The notes below the pieces were generated by a model, which made no database searches, had not been told where the DNA came from, and worked only from the letters and a program-made list of their open reading frames with translations. A stretch of DNA of 64,000 nt from Vandiemenella viatica (taxonomy: Eukaryota > Arthropoda > Insecta > Orthoptera > Morabidae), in contig CM061921.1 in the NCBI GenBank assembly GCA_031002005.1, forward strand, positions 122,418,597-122,482,596, read 5' to 3'. Positions 32,524 to 42,592 of this stretch are shown piece after piece; position 1 is the stretch's first letter; every line of letters starts with the position of its first letter. Position numbers and translations under genes: made by a program.

Positions 32524-32916
32524 ATGAAAATAAGTTTTCGATTTTCAATTACTTTTCGTGAGACACTTTTTGACGCGAAATTTGAATCATTTACTTTTTC
32601 TCGTTGTGGACTTAAAGAAAACACAATGAAGTATTTTTTTTTCTATCTTCGACCAGATACCTGTGCCATGACAAACCATTTAAAAATTAAACATCCAGTA
32701 AACTTTCAAGAAATTAGGAAAGCTACAGCCTCTATCGCGCCTATACTTCCTTTAACTATCCCCGTTACACGTTCGTCTTTGACACTGAAAGAAAAGCATT
32801 TGAATATATCAGAATCGTTTGAAAGGATATTACTTTGGGATGTAAACGACGCAAAAGGAAAAAGAAATATAATTAAGTTATTGCAGGAATCGTTGCACTA
32901 TACAACGAGCTGTTAA
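32524..32916 (+). pseudogene. hAT transposase N-terminus with BED zinc finger
   Basis: The 130-codon frame contains TCAMTNHLKIKHPVNF, the histidine end of a BED finger (C..C lost or upstream, then H..H), after KEFFFYLRP-like sequence. It then has a serine/proline linker and LLQESLHYTTSC. BED fingers bind transposon ends in hAT transposases. The frame stops at 32916 and the catalytic region cannot be reconstructed from what follows. The flanking hAT ends support the identity. Confidence 0.65.
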
Positions 32917-33498
32917 CTAGCGTAGAAAGAAACGGATTTTACAGTTCCCTAGAAGAAGCTTTACCCCGCTATAAATACCGAGTCTTACATACATTTCCCA
33001 AAAAAATTGTACCTGATTTCTACGACTGAATTTATGAGAAAGTAAAATTGTTCGGGCTTAGCTTAAGAAAAATTCCTGGTGTTTCAAAAACAAAAATTTA
33101 GCCGACCATCAGCTGGTGCCAGATATCGGCACGAGATGGAATTCTACCTTTGATATGTTACAGTAATTGTCCGAACAAAGAAGGCTATAACGCTATATGC
33201 GGCTGATCGCGGATCACACACTTATTTGACGCGTCAACAGAGGTGCTTGATGGTAAAGTGCGTTAAGCAATAGAAGCCCTTTAAAGAAATAACATAAATA
33301 ACAAGTTCTGGTATCTCCTGCAATTCCGAAGTAATTTCACGAGTACCTGCACTAAAATAAAAATATTTATAAAATGATGAGAATGCACAAAGAATTGCCA
33401 ACTTACCATACATGAGAGCCTCTTTGAAAACTGAATTAAAAAGTCGTTTCCACTTCTTGAATAAAGATTAAAACTACTTGGCTGCGACCTTCCTAGAG

Positions 33499-34096
33499 CC
33501 TGAAGTATCTAGGCGTAACAGTACATAGCAACATGAAATGGGAGTTGCACATAACTTCCGTTGTAGGCAAAGCTAATTCCAAACTACGATTCATAGGACG
33601 TATTTTGAGAAGTTGTAATGCTCATACCAAGGAAATAGCGTACAAAACACTAGTGCGTCCGCATTTGGAATACTGTTGTGGAATTTGGGATCCGTATCGC
33701 AAGGGATTGATTGACACATTAGAGAAAGTACAGAGGAGAGTCGCTCGATTCGTGACTGCTAGTTACAGTCCTTACGTAAGTTTCACAGAGCTGATTCGTG
33801 GGTTGGGCTGGGATTGTTTGGCGGACAGACGACGTCGTTTTCATTTGAATTTGCTGGAGAATATGCGAAAATCTTTAAGTTACGAGTGCAACGAAATACT
33901 TCTTCCGCCAACCTATTTAGGGCGCAATGACAGGAGGGATAAGATTCGAGAAATAAGATGCCGTACTGATTCATTTATGTATTCCTTCTTTCCTCGTTCT
34001 GTTCGGGATTGGAATGCACAGAAATAGGATTGGTGCTTAGCACCCTCTGCCACCTACAGTATTTGTGATTTGCAGAGTATAGATGTAGATGTAGAG
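33499..34096 (+). pseudogene. CR1/Jockey-superfamily LINE 3' fragment with (ATGTAG)n tail
   Basis: The open frame 33533-34027 encodes the RT C-terminal region: AYKTLVRPHLEYCCGIWDPY, TLEKVQRRVARFVTASYSP, LGWDCLADRRRRFHLNLL and FMYSFFPRSVRDWNAQ. It ends TTTGCAGAGTATAGATGTAG in short tandem units and has no poly(A). It shares near-identical sequence with the copy at 59830-60750, and its 5' truncation is at 33499. TAGAGC on both sides (33494-33499, 34092-34097) is a possible short duplication. It lies inside the hAT element. Confidence 0.85.
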
Positions 34097-34934
34097 CTAA
34101 GACTGAAGACAAATTATTTGGGGTTTGCTGAAGCTCGTCAGAAGATTGTGCTGTAATCTATAAAAATATCTTGTGAGGAATCTTCCACCAGTAACAGTTC
34201 ATCCTCAAAGGCTGCTAAAAGGATTAGAAGGGACGAAATATAATTAAAGAAGCTCACAACACGTTTTCGAATTGTTTTAACGAGATAGCCAGTCTCACCA
34301 TCAAGAAAAAAAAACGTAATTGCTATTGAGATTGACTTTTATTTAATGTCATCTAGAATTGATCGGAAGCGTGACCCATGTATTTGGTGATCAGTTAATG
34401 CGACACAGTGCTCTAATTTAACAAAATTTCCTAGATTTATTTTTCAGCACCTTGCAGTAGTGTATAGAGTGAAAGAATTTTCTTTGAACCTGGCCTTGTT
34501 TACGGAGAAAAGCAAAATTGATTATTCCTCTTATTACAGAGAAACTGGTGTTGATTTAGTACAAGAACTAATTTCACTAACAAACAGTATTTTTATTTGA
34601 AGACTGTGTTTTTATTTGTGTTTAGGCTTATTATATACTTAGCATCTGTGAATTTAAAGAAAATTTTATGAAATTATTGAGAACCCGATACCCGCCGGGA
34701 ATCCGCTGGATATTGACCTACTATCCGGTATCCGACCGGATAGCAAATATTCGCTGGATAGGCCGGATATCCGTTTAATCTCTAATAAAAAGCCCCAGCA
34801 CCGGATTCTTCGCGTTTAGGACCACTTCTTCTAGCACATAAAAACTTTCTCGACATTCCTAATGTGTATTGCTAACTGGCGGTTAAATAAAACATCATTA
34901 TATTGTATCTGCTACAAGATTTATATTAACTTGA

Positions 34935-36080
34935 CCTATATGAATCTATGAATGTAATGGAATCTTTCAGTTCAATTTTCATCCATTTCCAGACGTCAGG
35001 GTTGTTTGGAATTTTGCACACAATACCATAATTTCGCTGTTATGACCTGATATTGTATTTAATTTGACAGTAACGACAGAAAAGAGTTTGAATATAATGG
35101 AATATTTCAATCCAATTTTCACCTACCTCCAGGAGTACGAATTGTTTGAATTTTACACACGTATTAACAACAATACAATAGTTTCATAGATACGTCCTGA
35201 TATTCTCACTATGTCGATAGTAACAACAGAAAAGTGGTTGAATTTAATGGAACTTAATAATTTCATAGCTATGTCCGCGTATTTTGTTTACTTTTATATT
35301 AATGACAGAAAATTATTTGAATGTTTTATTTCATTTAAGTTTTCGCCCACTTCCAGGCGTCCGAATAGTTTGATTTTTTCAAACGTATTAAAAACCGAAG
35401 ACAATACAATAATTTCATAGATATTTACTGTTATTTTCATTACGTTGACAGTAATAACAGAAATTTAATGGAATTTTGAAAAAAAATTCACCCATTTACA
35501 GGCGTCTGAATTGTTTGCAATTTGGTACACTTCTTAAGAACCGATGAAAATACAATAATTTCTTAGGTATGTCATGGTATTCTCATTACTTTGACAACAA
35601 CAACAACAGGAAAGTTGTTTAGCTGTCATTGGCTAATTTTTTTCGTCTGTCAGATGTGGTCTAGTGGTTTACTTGCTTAATGCTCCTGACGGCGGAATAG
35701 AAGTTTCGTGGTTCGAATCTCGATTACAGATAAAAATTTTACGCATTTTAGAGCTGACTTTATTTTCTGGTAGAGCCTTGTTTTCCACATGTGAAGTGCG
35801 TTAGGATGCTCCATGGTACGAATTCCACGTTATACTCCAGGTCCTATATACCCCATGGGATTGCGGAATAAATGAGTACACCTGCGCGGCAATTCTCTTG
35901 TCGGTCGGATCCTTTGGAGATTTCCGGCCAACAGAGCCATATGCATTAAATTCAATTACTCACTTTTAGGAGTCAAATTTTGCACGCGTGTTAAAACGGT
36001 TTATAATACATAAATTTTACAGTTATGTCCAACTGGTATTCGCATTACTTTGACAAAACCAGCAGAAAAGTGGTTTTGTT
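34935..36080. repeat. Decayed tandem array, about 150-bp monomer, five to six units
   Basis: Units share TTTGAAT.TAATGGAAT, CCAGGCGTC.GAATTGTTTG, CACAC.T.TTAA.AAC, ACAATA.TTTCATAG.TATGTCC and TTGACAGTAACAACAGAAAA. Starts lie near 34937, 35087, 35237 (short unit), 35313 and 35463, with a further unit resuming after the SINE at about 35948-36075. Units differ by roughly a fifth to a third by eye. Confidence 0.7.
35645..35945 (+). mobile_element. tRNA-derived SINE (family B-like) inside the tandem array
   Basis: Head TGTGGTCTAGTGGTTTACTT (A box) and GTGGTTCGAATCTCG (B box) at about 35655-35720, then a body with GAATTCCACGTTATACTCCA, which resembles TTCCACGTTAAAACGTAGGT of the 19765 copy. Limits approximate. 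Confidence 0.65.
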
Positions 36081-36084
36081 GCGC

Positions 36085-36270
36085 AACCTTTTGCAGATGC
36101 GCACTTAACGATACTTTAATGCGAGGATTGGTAGGGTTGCCTTAGCAGTCTAGCCAGGTAGTAACGTCTGAAGCTACACGAAACCTGAGAATACAGCAGA
36201 ACCAGCTGTCGAAACGTTGTGTTTATACAACACGATCTGCCTGAACACTCGTCAAAGTCTCCACCCCCAC
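36085..36270 (+). mobile_element. Penelope-like terminal fragment (pLTR) with hammerhead-like fold
   Basis: CTGAGAATACAGCAGAACCA then GCTGTCGAAACGTTGTGTTT aligns with 28989-29030 of the Penelope-like terminus, followed by TACAACACGATCTGCCTG and ACTCGTCAAAG (compare TACACCACCATCCGGCTG, ACCCGAGAAG). The stem ACAGC (36193-36197) / GCTGT (36205-36209) has a 7-nt loop. No ORF; an isolated terminus. Confidence 0.6.
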
Positions 36271-37859
36271 ATAGATTTACTTAGTTCCAACCCGAATACC
36301 TATAATTAGAAACATTAAAAGTATTTTATTGACAATTTTGTGGAATTTACTGAATGTCTTTGATTTTAATACAGTATAGCATTTGAAGATTCTTGAAGTC
36401 CGTTTACTGGGCTAAACTGATTGCAAATGATTTCTGTAATAAGTTAATAACATATTTTTTTACCGTTCTCTCCCTGCTACAACGGTTAGCAATGTCGCAT
36501 CTCTACCGATGACGTCGAAATCTTTCCACCAATCAGATTATAGACTCTCTCCATTGCTGGTAGACTCATCACACAGAAAAAACGTACAAATTTAATAATA
36601 TTACTGGCAAGGGCTATAATTGTCCGAACACTTCTACTGTTCGTCCACCACGCCAAAACACGTGCAGACGTTGGTCGAGTCGCACGAACTGTTTCGTTGT
36701 GTCAGTATATGTCAAATAAACTGATTTATTAGTTTTATCTACGTGCTGAACAGTCTCTGGGTCATAAATCCATCTCCCTCAAATCCACTAGAAGTACCCT
36801 ATTCGATTGTCGAGTCACGTAGGAATCACCCCACTACCCTGACTCTGTACACGAAGGTTTAATGCGTCACGCCTAGTCGGCCTACACTCCATAATGCTCG
36901 CGCATACCAAGCTGGATGTACTTCACGGAGACTACACGAAAAAACGAAAAAACGAAAAAATGAGAAATAGAATTCTTAATTTTCATTTGGTTGTTGAAAC
37001 AATAAAAAAGGTCTCTTCAGAAATCATCATACTGATTGTACAGAGTTTTTCTTACTTGAGCAAAATGTGAAAGTGGTAGTGAATGTAAATAATTAATAGT
37101 CCTCATTATTCCGAACACCAACTTGCCCATCATGCACAACGGTAATTTCATCTCTGTCAAGAGACTACACCATGAGCTTCTGAGAATGAGCCTTGCATCT
37201 TGAAAATCATTATTTTGTTGTCAGTTAAACACGTTCTCATTTCTTCCTTTATTTCCTCGATTTCGATAATCATCGCTCAGTTAATCCCAATTTTCGGTCA
37301 ACCCTGATATTTTCTTCGCTTTACTGTGTACTCACGTCTGCAGCAACTAGTTTGAAAAAAGTAATCCTGTCTGCAAACTTAAAATCAGCTTGTTTCGTAA
37401 ATGACTGCTTATCTACTTTTTCCTCTCCATCTGTTGCCTTCTTCCATCTTCCTCTTTCGGCACCATGGTTCCGTTCCCTCTGAGGCCAATGCAGTGACAG
37501 AAATTAGTTTACACCGTGGGCGTCCTTCTACCTTGGCGTCGGTGCCGCCTCGACCACAGCTTCTGTTCCCTTCCACTCTGCCATCATGTTCGGGCCAAAA
37601 TTGTCTCCTTTCTTCTCTTCTGAAATTTTCACTTGGATTTCTCCCATCCGGTCGCTGTCGAGAATCACTCTTCTTCCCTTCACAGTGTGCTCCTTACGGT
37701 CTCAGACCCTTCTCTCTCGCTCTTCACAAACTCGTCTCTTGTACACCCAAACTCCCCAGCAAATCTTGTGGCTCACAAGCAAAGCTGTCACACCAGTGCA
37801 AAGCTTGTCGTCAGTAGGATACGTCGCATTGGCTCTAGCGGACGGCTTCATAACGGCCC
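36271..37859. other. Intergenic stretch; pyrimidine-rich segment at 37400-37860 unassigned
   Basis: 36271-37400 shows nothing. 37401-37860 has three long overlapping frames on both strands and a CT-rich plus strand. The minus strand suggests basic coding near 37560-37500 (a GRPR-like run), but no family could be named. It ends where the Jockey-1 ORF1 tail starts. Confidence 0.45.
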
Positions 37860-37865
37860 GCAACG

Positions 37866-38126
37866 GTGAAAGACCAGACCAACAAGTCCAAGAACAAACA
37901 GACATACAAAAACAACAAACAGAACAATGACGAAAAACCACGTGGATTTAAGTCGAATATGCTAGAATTTATGTTCTTCCTGAGAGAGTTTGATCTTAGG
38001 AAAATGCTAAGCATAATGAAAGATACGCTTAGCAAATTGCAACAGACTGAGGACAGCCAGGAACGAGCACTTATACTAGCAGAAGCCTTCTTCAACTTTA
38101 TCGGTCTCAATGGCGACGATAAATAA
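37866..38126 (+). pseudogene. Jockey-1 ORF1 C-terminal remnant
   Basis: 86 codons: a basic K/N/Q-rich stretch, then MLEFMFFLREFDLRKMLSIM and ALILAEAFFNFIGLNGDDK. It matches in position the ORF1 tail of Jockey-2 (FLKKMMKIMDK...). The knuckle part is cut off by the 5' truncation. Its TAA (38124-38126) overlaps the ORF2 start (ATG 38110) by 17 bases in another frame. Confidence 0.65.
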
Positions 38127-40779
38127 ATCGACACTAAACATACTGGCGTGGAATGCCAATGCCATTTCCAACAAACTGGACTACCATGAAAACAATGACA
38201 TAGACGTAGCCTTCATCGGGGAGACCCACCTGAACCCGGGAAACGAGTTCAGGCTGAGGAACTATATAGTGACTCGCGCTGACCGACTGACAGGGAGGCG
38301 GGACTGCCGTTTTGTTCAAAAACAGGCTGGTCCACAGAGACCTTCCTGACGCACAAACTGGTGACCTGGAGCACACGGCCGTCGAACTCATGGTGAATGG
38401 GGAACCTTTGCACCTAGCCGCAGTATATAACCCACCAAATAAAGTATTAAAAGAAGAACAAATTCAAGCACTATTAGACAGGAATGCAATAGCAATACTA
38501 GGTGGTGACTTGAATGACAAGAGCCAGATCTGGCATAGTAGGACCACCAATCGGAATGGAAGGGGGCTGTTTAGGGTGCTACATGGCAACAGAAATTTTG
38601 AAGTGCTGGCGTCCGACGTACCCACATATTTCCCGAATAGGGCAGGACCTCTGCCAGATGTCCTGGACCTATTCATTGTGAAAGGGATGAGTTGGAGAAG
38701 GGAAATTTCAACCCAATGCCATCTCAGCTCAGATCACAATCCGATTCTTCTGTCAGTCACGCTTCGACAACCCAAAACGCCAAAGAACTGGATTGGTTAC
38801 CATACCAACTGGGAATATTACGAGGAGGACGTCGCACTCCACATTTCGAATATACCATCCTTAAATTCAACAGAAAAAATAGATGAGGCTGTGGCTTCGT
38901 TTGGGGCAGTACTCCAGGAATGCACCAAGCAGGCTACAATTAAAATTGAAAAAACATTCGTACACATTCAAACGCCAGATCATATTAGAAACCTAATTTG
39001 CCTCAAGAACAGGATTCGAAAGCTCTGGCAGCGTTGGCGAGATCCGGCTGACAGAAGGATGATCAACCACTTAGTAGATGAAATCAGAGAGAATCTTAAA
39101 ATACACAGAGGACAAGAATGGGAAAGAAAATGGGCAGCAGTACAGAATAACAACAGGAAACTGTGGACACTTGCAAAGTCAGTCAGCAAGACATCCCAAC
39201 CTATTCGACCTTTACATGGACAGCATGGGCTGATGTATGACCCAATTGGGTAAGCTCAGGCCCTCGCTGACACGCTAGAACCACAATTCACCCCTAATGA
39301 CATAGCTGACGATGAAGGTTAAATACACAAGGTTCTGAGTGTGGTAAATCGCCTCACTAACTACATTCCACAGAATACAGTGCAACAAACAAATGATGAA
39401 GAGGTGGTGTCTATCATTCGACGCCTCAAGTCAAAATAGGCTTGCGGTTATGATAAGATATCCACGCTCCAAGTCAAGAACCTGCCTCCGCAAGCCATTA
39501 GATTTCATTGTTCCATCTATAACGCCTGTCTAACTCAGTGTTATTTTCCTCGGGCATGGAAAATCGCTAAGGTTGTTGTCATACCTAAAGCTGGCAAAGA
39601 CAGGACTTTACCTCAAAATTATAGGCCAATTTCTCTTCTTTCAATCCTTGCGAAGATGCTTGAACGTCTGATCCTCAGGCGGCTCAATCGGTTTTCGCAA
39701 GCGAGCAACATAATTATCGCGCAATAATTTGGATTTAAAGAAGATCATAGCACAGTTCACCAAGTTACCAGGCTTGTGGAGCATATCTTCAAAGAAAAGA
39801 AGGCAGGAAATGGTACTTCTGCTTTGATTTTAGATATTGAAAAAGCCTTTGACGAGGTGTGGCATGAATGCCTGATATACAAATTATACTGCCACAAAAT
39901 CCCAGACGACATGTTACATCTACTACATTCCTATCTGACTGGAAGACAATTTTTCGTTAAGTATGAAGAGGCAAACAGCGAACTCTAGCAGGTTGAGGTT
40001 GGTGTTTCACAAGGAAGCCACCTCGGTCCCATCCTGTACAATATCTACGTCAACGATATACCTCAACAACTAGGCAGCTACATGTCACTCTATGCTGACG
40101 ATACAACAGTGTATGCCAACAATAGAAGCCTACTCTTTGCTATTAAAAAAGTGCAACGCCACCTGGAAGCACTGACACAGTGGTGCAACGTGTGGAGAAT
40201 TAAATTCAACAAAGCAAAGTGTCAGGCAAACTTATTCTCCACTCGATTGAAGATACCCGAGAAGAAACTAAGCATAGCTGGCGTAGACATTGACTGGGTG
40301 GACCATGTCAAATATTTGGGTCTGCGGCTAGAAAAAAGACTGACATGGGGTAAACTCATAAATGACACCAAAGCTAAATCTGAAGCCAACTAGCCGGCCT
40401 CTACCCCCTTCTAAGAGGCGACGGACTATCCACGGATACAAAGCTGCTACTGTACCGTGCGATCATACAACCCACGTTCCTGTACGGGTCAGAAGTATGG
40501 AGCATGGTGGCCGACTGTCGTGTCAAAAAGATCAAGACACTGGAAAACAGAGCACTGCGCATAATAGTAGACGCACCTAGGTACCTTCCCTACAGGGAGG
40601 TACGTCGTTGCATAAATTTTCCAACAATACCGGAAACCATCAAAGCCAAATCAACAATATCTTACCGAAAATGCTCAGCTTCCATCCATCCCCTCATAGC
40701 AGAAATAGGTGATGAGGAAGAGTTCATACATCTGGCAAAGCGCCTAAAATTAACCCTCACCAGACAGTATCATTTTTAA
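38110..40779 (+). pseudogene. Jockey-1 ORF2: APE endonuclease and reverse transcriptase
   Basis: Starts MATINKSTLNILAWNANAIS, the usual Jockey endonuclease opening, with FIGETHLNPG. After a frameshift near 38300 it continues with LHLAAVYNPPNK, ILGGDLNDKSQIWHS and HLSSDHNPILL (endonuclease histidine block). The RT carries GKDRTLPQNYRPISLLSILAK, LILDIEKAFDEVW (first aspartate), SQGSHLGPILYNIYVND and LYADDTTVYAN (catalytic YADD intact). The C-terminal domain reads KTLENRALRIIVDAP to 40779. About six stops (TAG or TAA, for example near 39253, 39320, 39438, 39724, 39986) and two frameshifts break it. Expected function: target nicking and reverse transcription in the nucleus. Confidence 0.88.
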
Positions 40780-41571
40780 CGACCCCCCCCCCTCTATCCA
40801 CCAAAAAAACCCCTACCCACCAATAGATGTAACTTAGGTCCCACATCAGTATAATGTAGGAACACATGACAATTAAATTTCCCACCATTAGCAGAAGTAG
40901 GTCCTAAAAAGTTAGCATTATGTACCCCCCCCCATTAGTTTTCGATTCCCACAATATTGTAAATAGGTCCCTTGTAAATACTTGCAACATAATTCTCCCA
41001 CCATTAGTTTTAGTAAATCATATTTTAGACACCAACATCAAATCAAGACACATGCAATATTTCCAGTCCAAATTAAGTAAAATAGATATGTGACATAGGA
41101 TATACCTGGCTCACGAACGGCAGAATGGGCTACGCCCATACATCTAATAGTCCTGTCCTGTCCTGTCCGCAGTGCCGGCAGGGCGCAGTAGCATCGCGCC
41201 ACCTCTATCTCACTTGCGGGCTCGGCGCTGGCTCACTCACTGCCGGGCACCGGCAGCAAGCACCGCTACGAGCGGTATCTCCCCAGGAAGGGCGATAGAG
41301 GCTCGGCGGCCATTGGCGAGAACGTGCCGTCGCAGGCACTATTGCAAACTCCCTCCATAGGGCTAGGGTATTACCGCCACACGACCCACACCCGTCCGGA
41401 GTGGAACCCCCTGGCGTGAGCATAGTGTTGAATTATCACTGGAAACCCAGCGGTGTTAACAAAGTGATAAAACAACACTCCCCACAGAACTCAATGCGCG
41501 GGACGCTAAGGCGACTCGGAAGTCACCGAGAGTCCAGCCTCACCATCTGACAACCAAGATTCTCAAAGTGC

Positions 41572-42592
41572 ATGGGAGACGAATCCAGCGAAATGGACAG
41601 CAATGACGAGTCGACTGTAAACTCGCCATCAACAGCGGAATCCAAAACGGCCATCCAGAGACCAGTACCCGGCCCATCTGTAGAAGACATCACCGAGGAT
41701 CTAATCAACAAATGCTACGATGTCGACATACCAATTTCAGAAAAAGGACAAAGAAACTCATTCCCATGCCCATATTTTCTGTAACTCTTGAACCAAAGAG
41801 CAAATCAGATGAAGTCTACAACGAGAAATACCTGCTGCACACCAAAGTACAAATTGAAAGATACAAACATGGGAATGGTCCCCCGGAGTGTGCCAAGTGT
41901 CAAAGGCTAGGACACACCCGGAACTACTGCCACCTGGCTCCCAGATGCGTCAAATGCGCTGGGCCGCACGAAACGAAAGAATGCAAACAATCAAAGGACC
42001 AACCAGCCAACTGTGCCAACTGCAACGGGGCCCATCCAGTGTCTTACAGCGGATGTGAAACATATCAGAAAACACTGAAACCAATCAGACCACCCAAGAA
42101 TGACGGGGAATGAGATCAAGGCAAGGGAACAAAAAAGCAGAAGAATCCCCATTAAACAAAAACAGGACTAAGACAAAGTGCAAACTAAACCCAACGGGAA
42201 AGGAAAAACCAGCGCGAAACAACATGAAACCACCCACGACAGGACCCAGAAACAGCCTAACCCAACAAATTCACACACAGCCCCAAGGAATGGAAATAGG
42301 AAGCCTGAACCAGAACACGAAAAGGAGAGTTGTAGCTACAAGGACAACATGGGAAACAAGGAGAAACCAGACAGTCAGCCAGCCGCAGAAAATGAAAACC
42401 AACTGCCCGAAACAACGCACAGAAAGAAACACTGCAGGCACAGGAATAAACCAGATACCAACCCAAAAAAGCCACGAAGGAAAATATTTCCTCAAGAAGA
42501 TGATGAAAATCATGGATAAAATCGATAAAGCCAAGGGGGACACAGAAAAACTATTCCCCCTTATGAAAGGAGTACTGTCAATCCTGAAATAA
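41572..42592 (+). pseudogene. Jockey-2 ORF1 (gag-like) with three zinc knuckles, frameshifted
   Basis: An acidic serine-rich N-terminus (MGDESSEMDSNDESTVNS) ends in a frame change at about 41750. The second frame has KVQIERYKHGNGPPECAKCQ and the knuckles CAKCQRLGHTRNYC, CVKCAGPHETKEC and CANCNGAHPVSYSGC. A third frame (42110-42592) is a K/N/T/Q-rich tail ending KIMDKIDKAKGDTEKLFPLM. The family form is one ORF of about 400-500 codons, with a central RNA-recognition-like fold that seems shortened here. It binds element RNA. Confidence 0.82.

Larger units (their letters stand above)
32357..34784 (+). mobile_element. hAT transposon with BED-finger gene, 8-bp duplication (7/8)
   Basis: Ends CAGAGCTTAAACGGATA and (right, reverse complement) TAGAGATTAAACGGATA. 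The flanks ATGAAAAG (32349-32356) and ATAAAAAG (34785-34792) differ by one base. Both subterminal regions are full of CCGGATA/TATCCGG repeats, likely transposase sites. A BED-finger coding piece is at 32524-32916; downstream coding is degraded. A LINE fragment (33499-34096) inserted later. Confidence 0.8.
37860..41168 (+). mobile_element. Jockey-type LINE 1, 5'-truncated
   Basis: Begins within the C-terminus of ORF1, carries a whole but mutated ORF2 (endonuclease, RT, C-terminal domain) and a 390-bp 3' UTR. The UTR ends with the hairpin GGGCTACGCCC and a pentamer tail (TCCTG)n at about 41146-41168. The next Jockey element follows at once in the same orientation. A C10 run is at about 40784-40793. 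Confidence 0.85.

Noticed and set aside
37401..37859. Host exon or a protein-coding gene in the long overlapping frames
   Set aside because: Frames are open on both strands because of composition; no motif, no splice-supported partner exons, and it abuts a LINE.
40784..40793. CRISPR array or other prokaryotic feature anywhere in the window
   Set aside because: No regularly spaced repeats with unique spacers, no operon structure and no Shine-Dalgarno pattern; the content is that of an animal genome.
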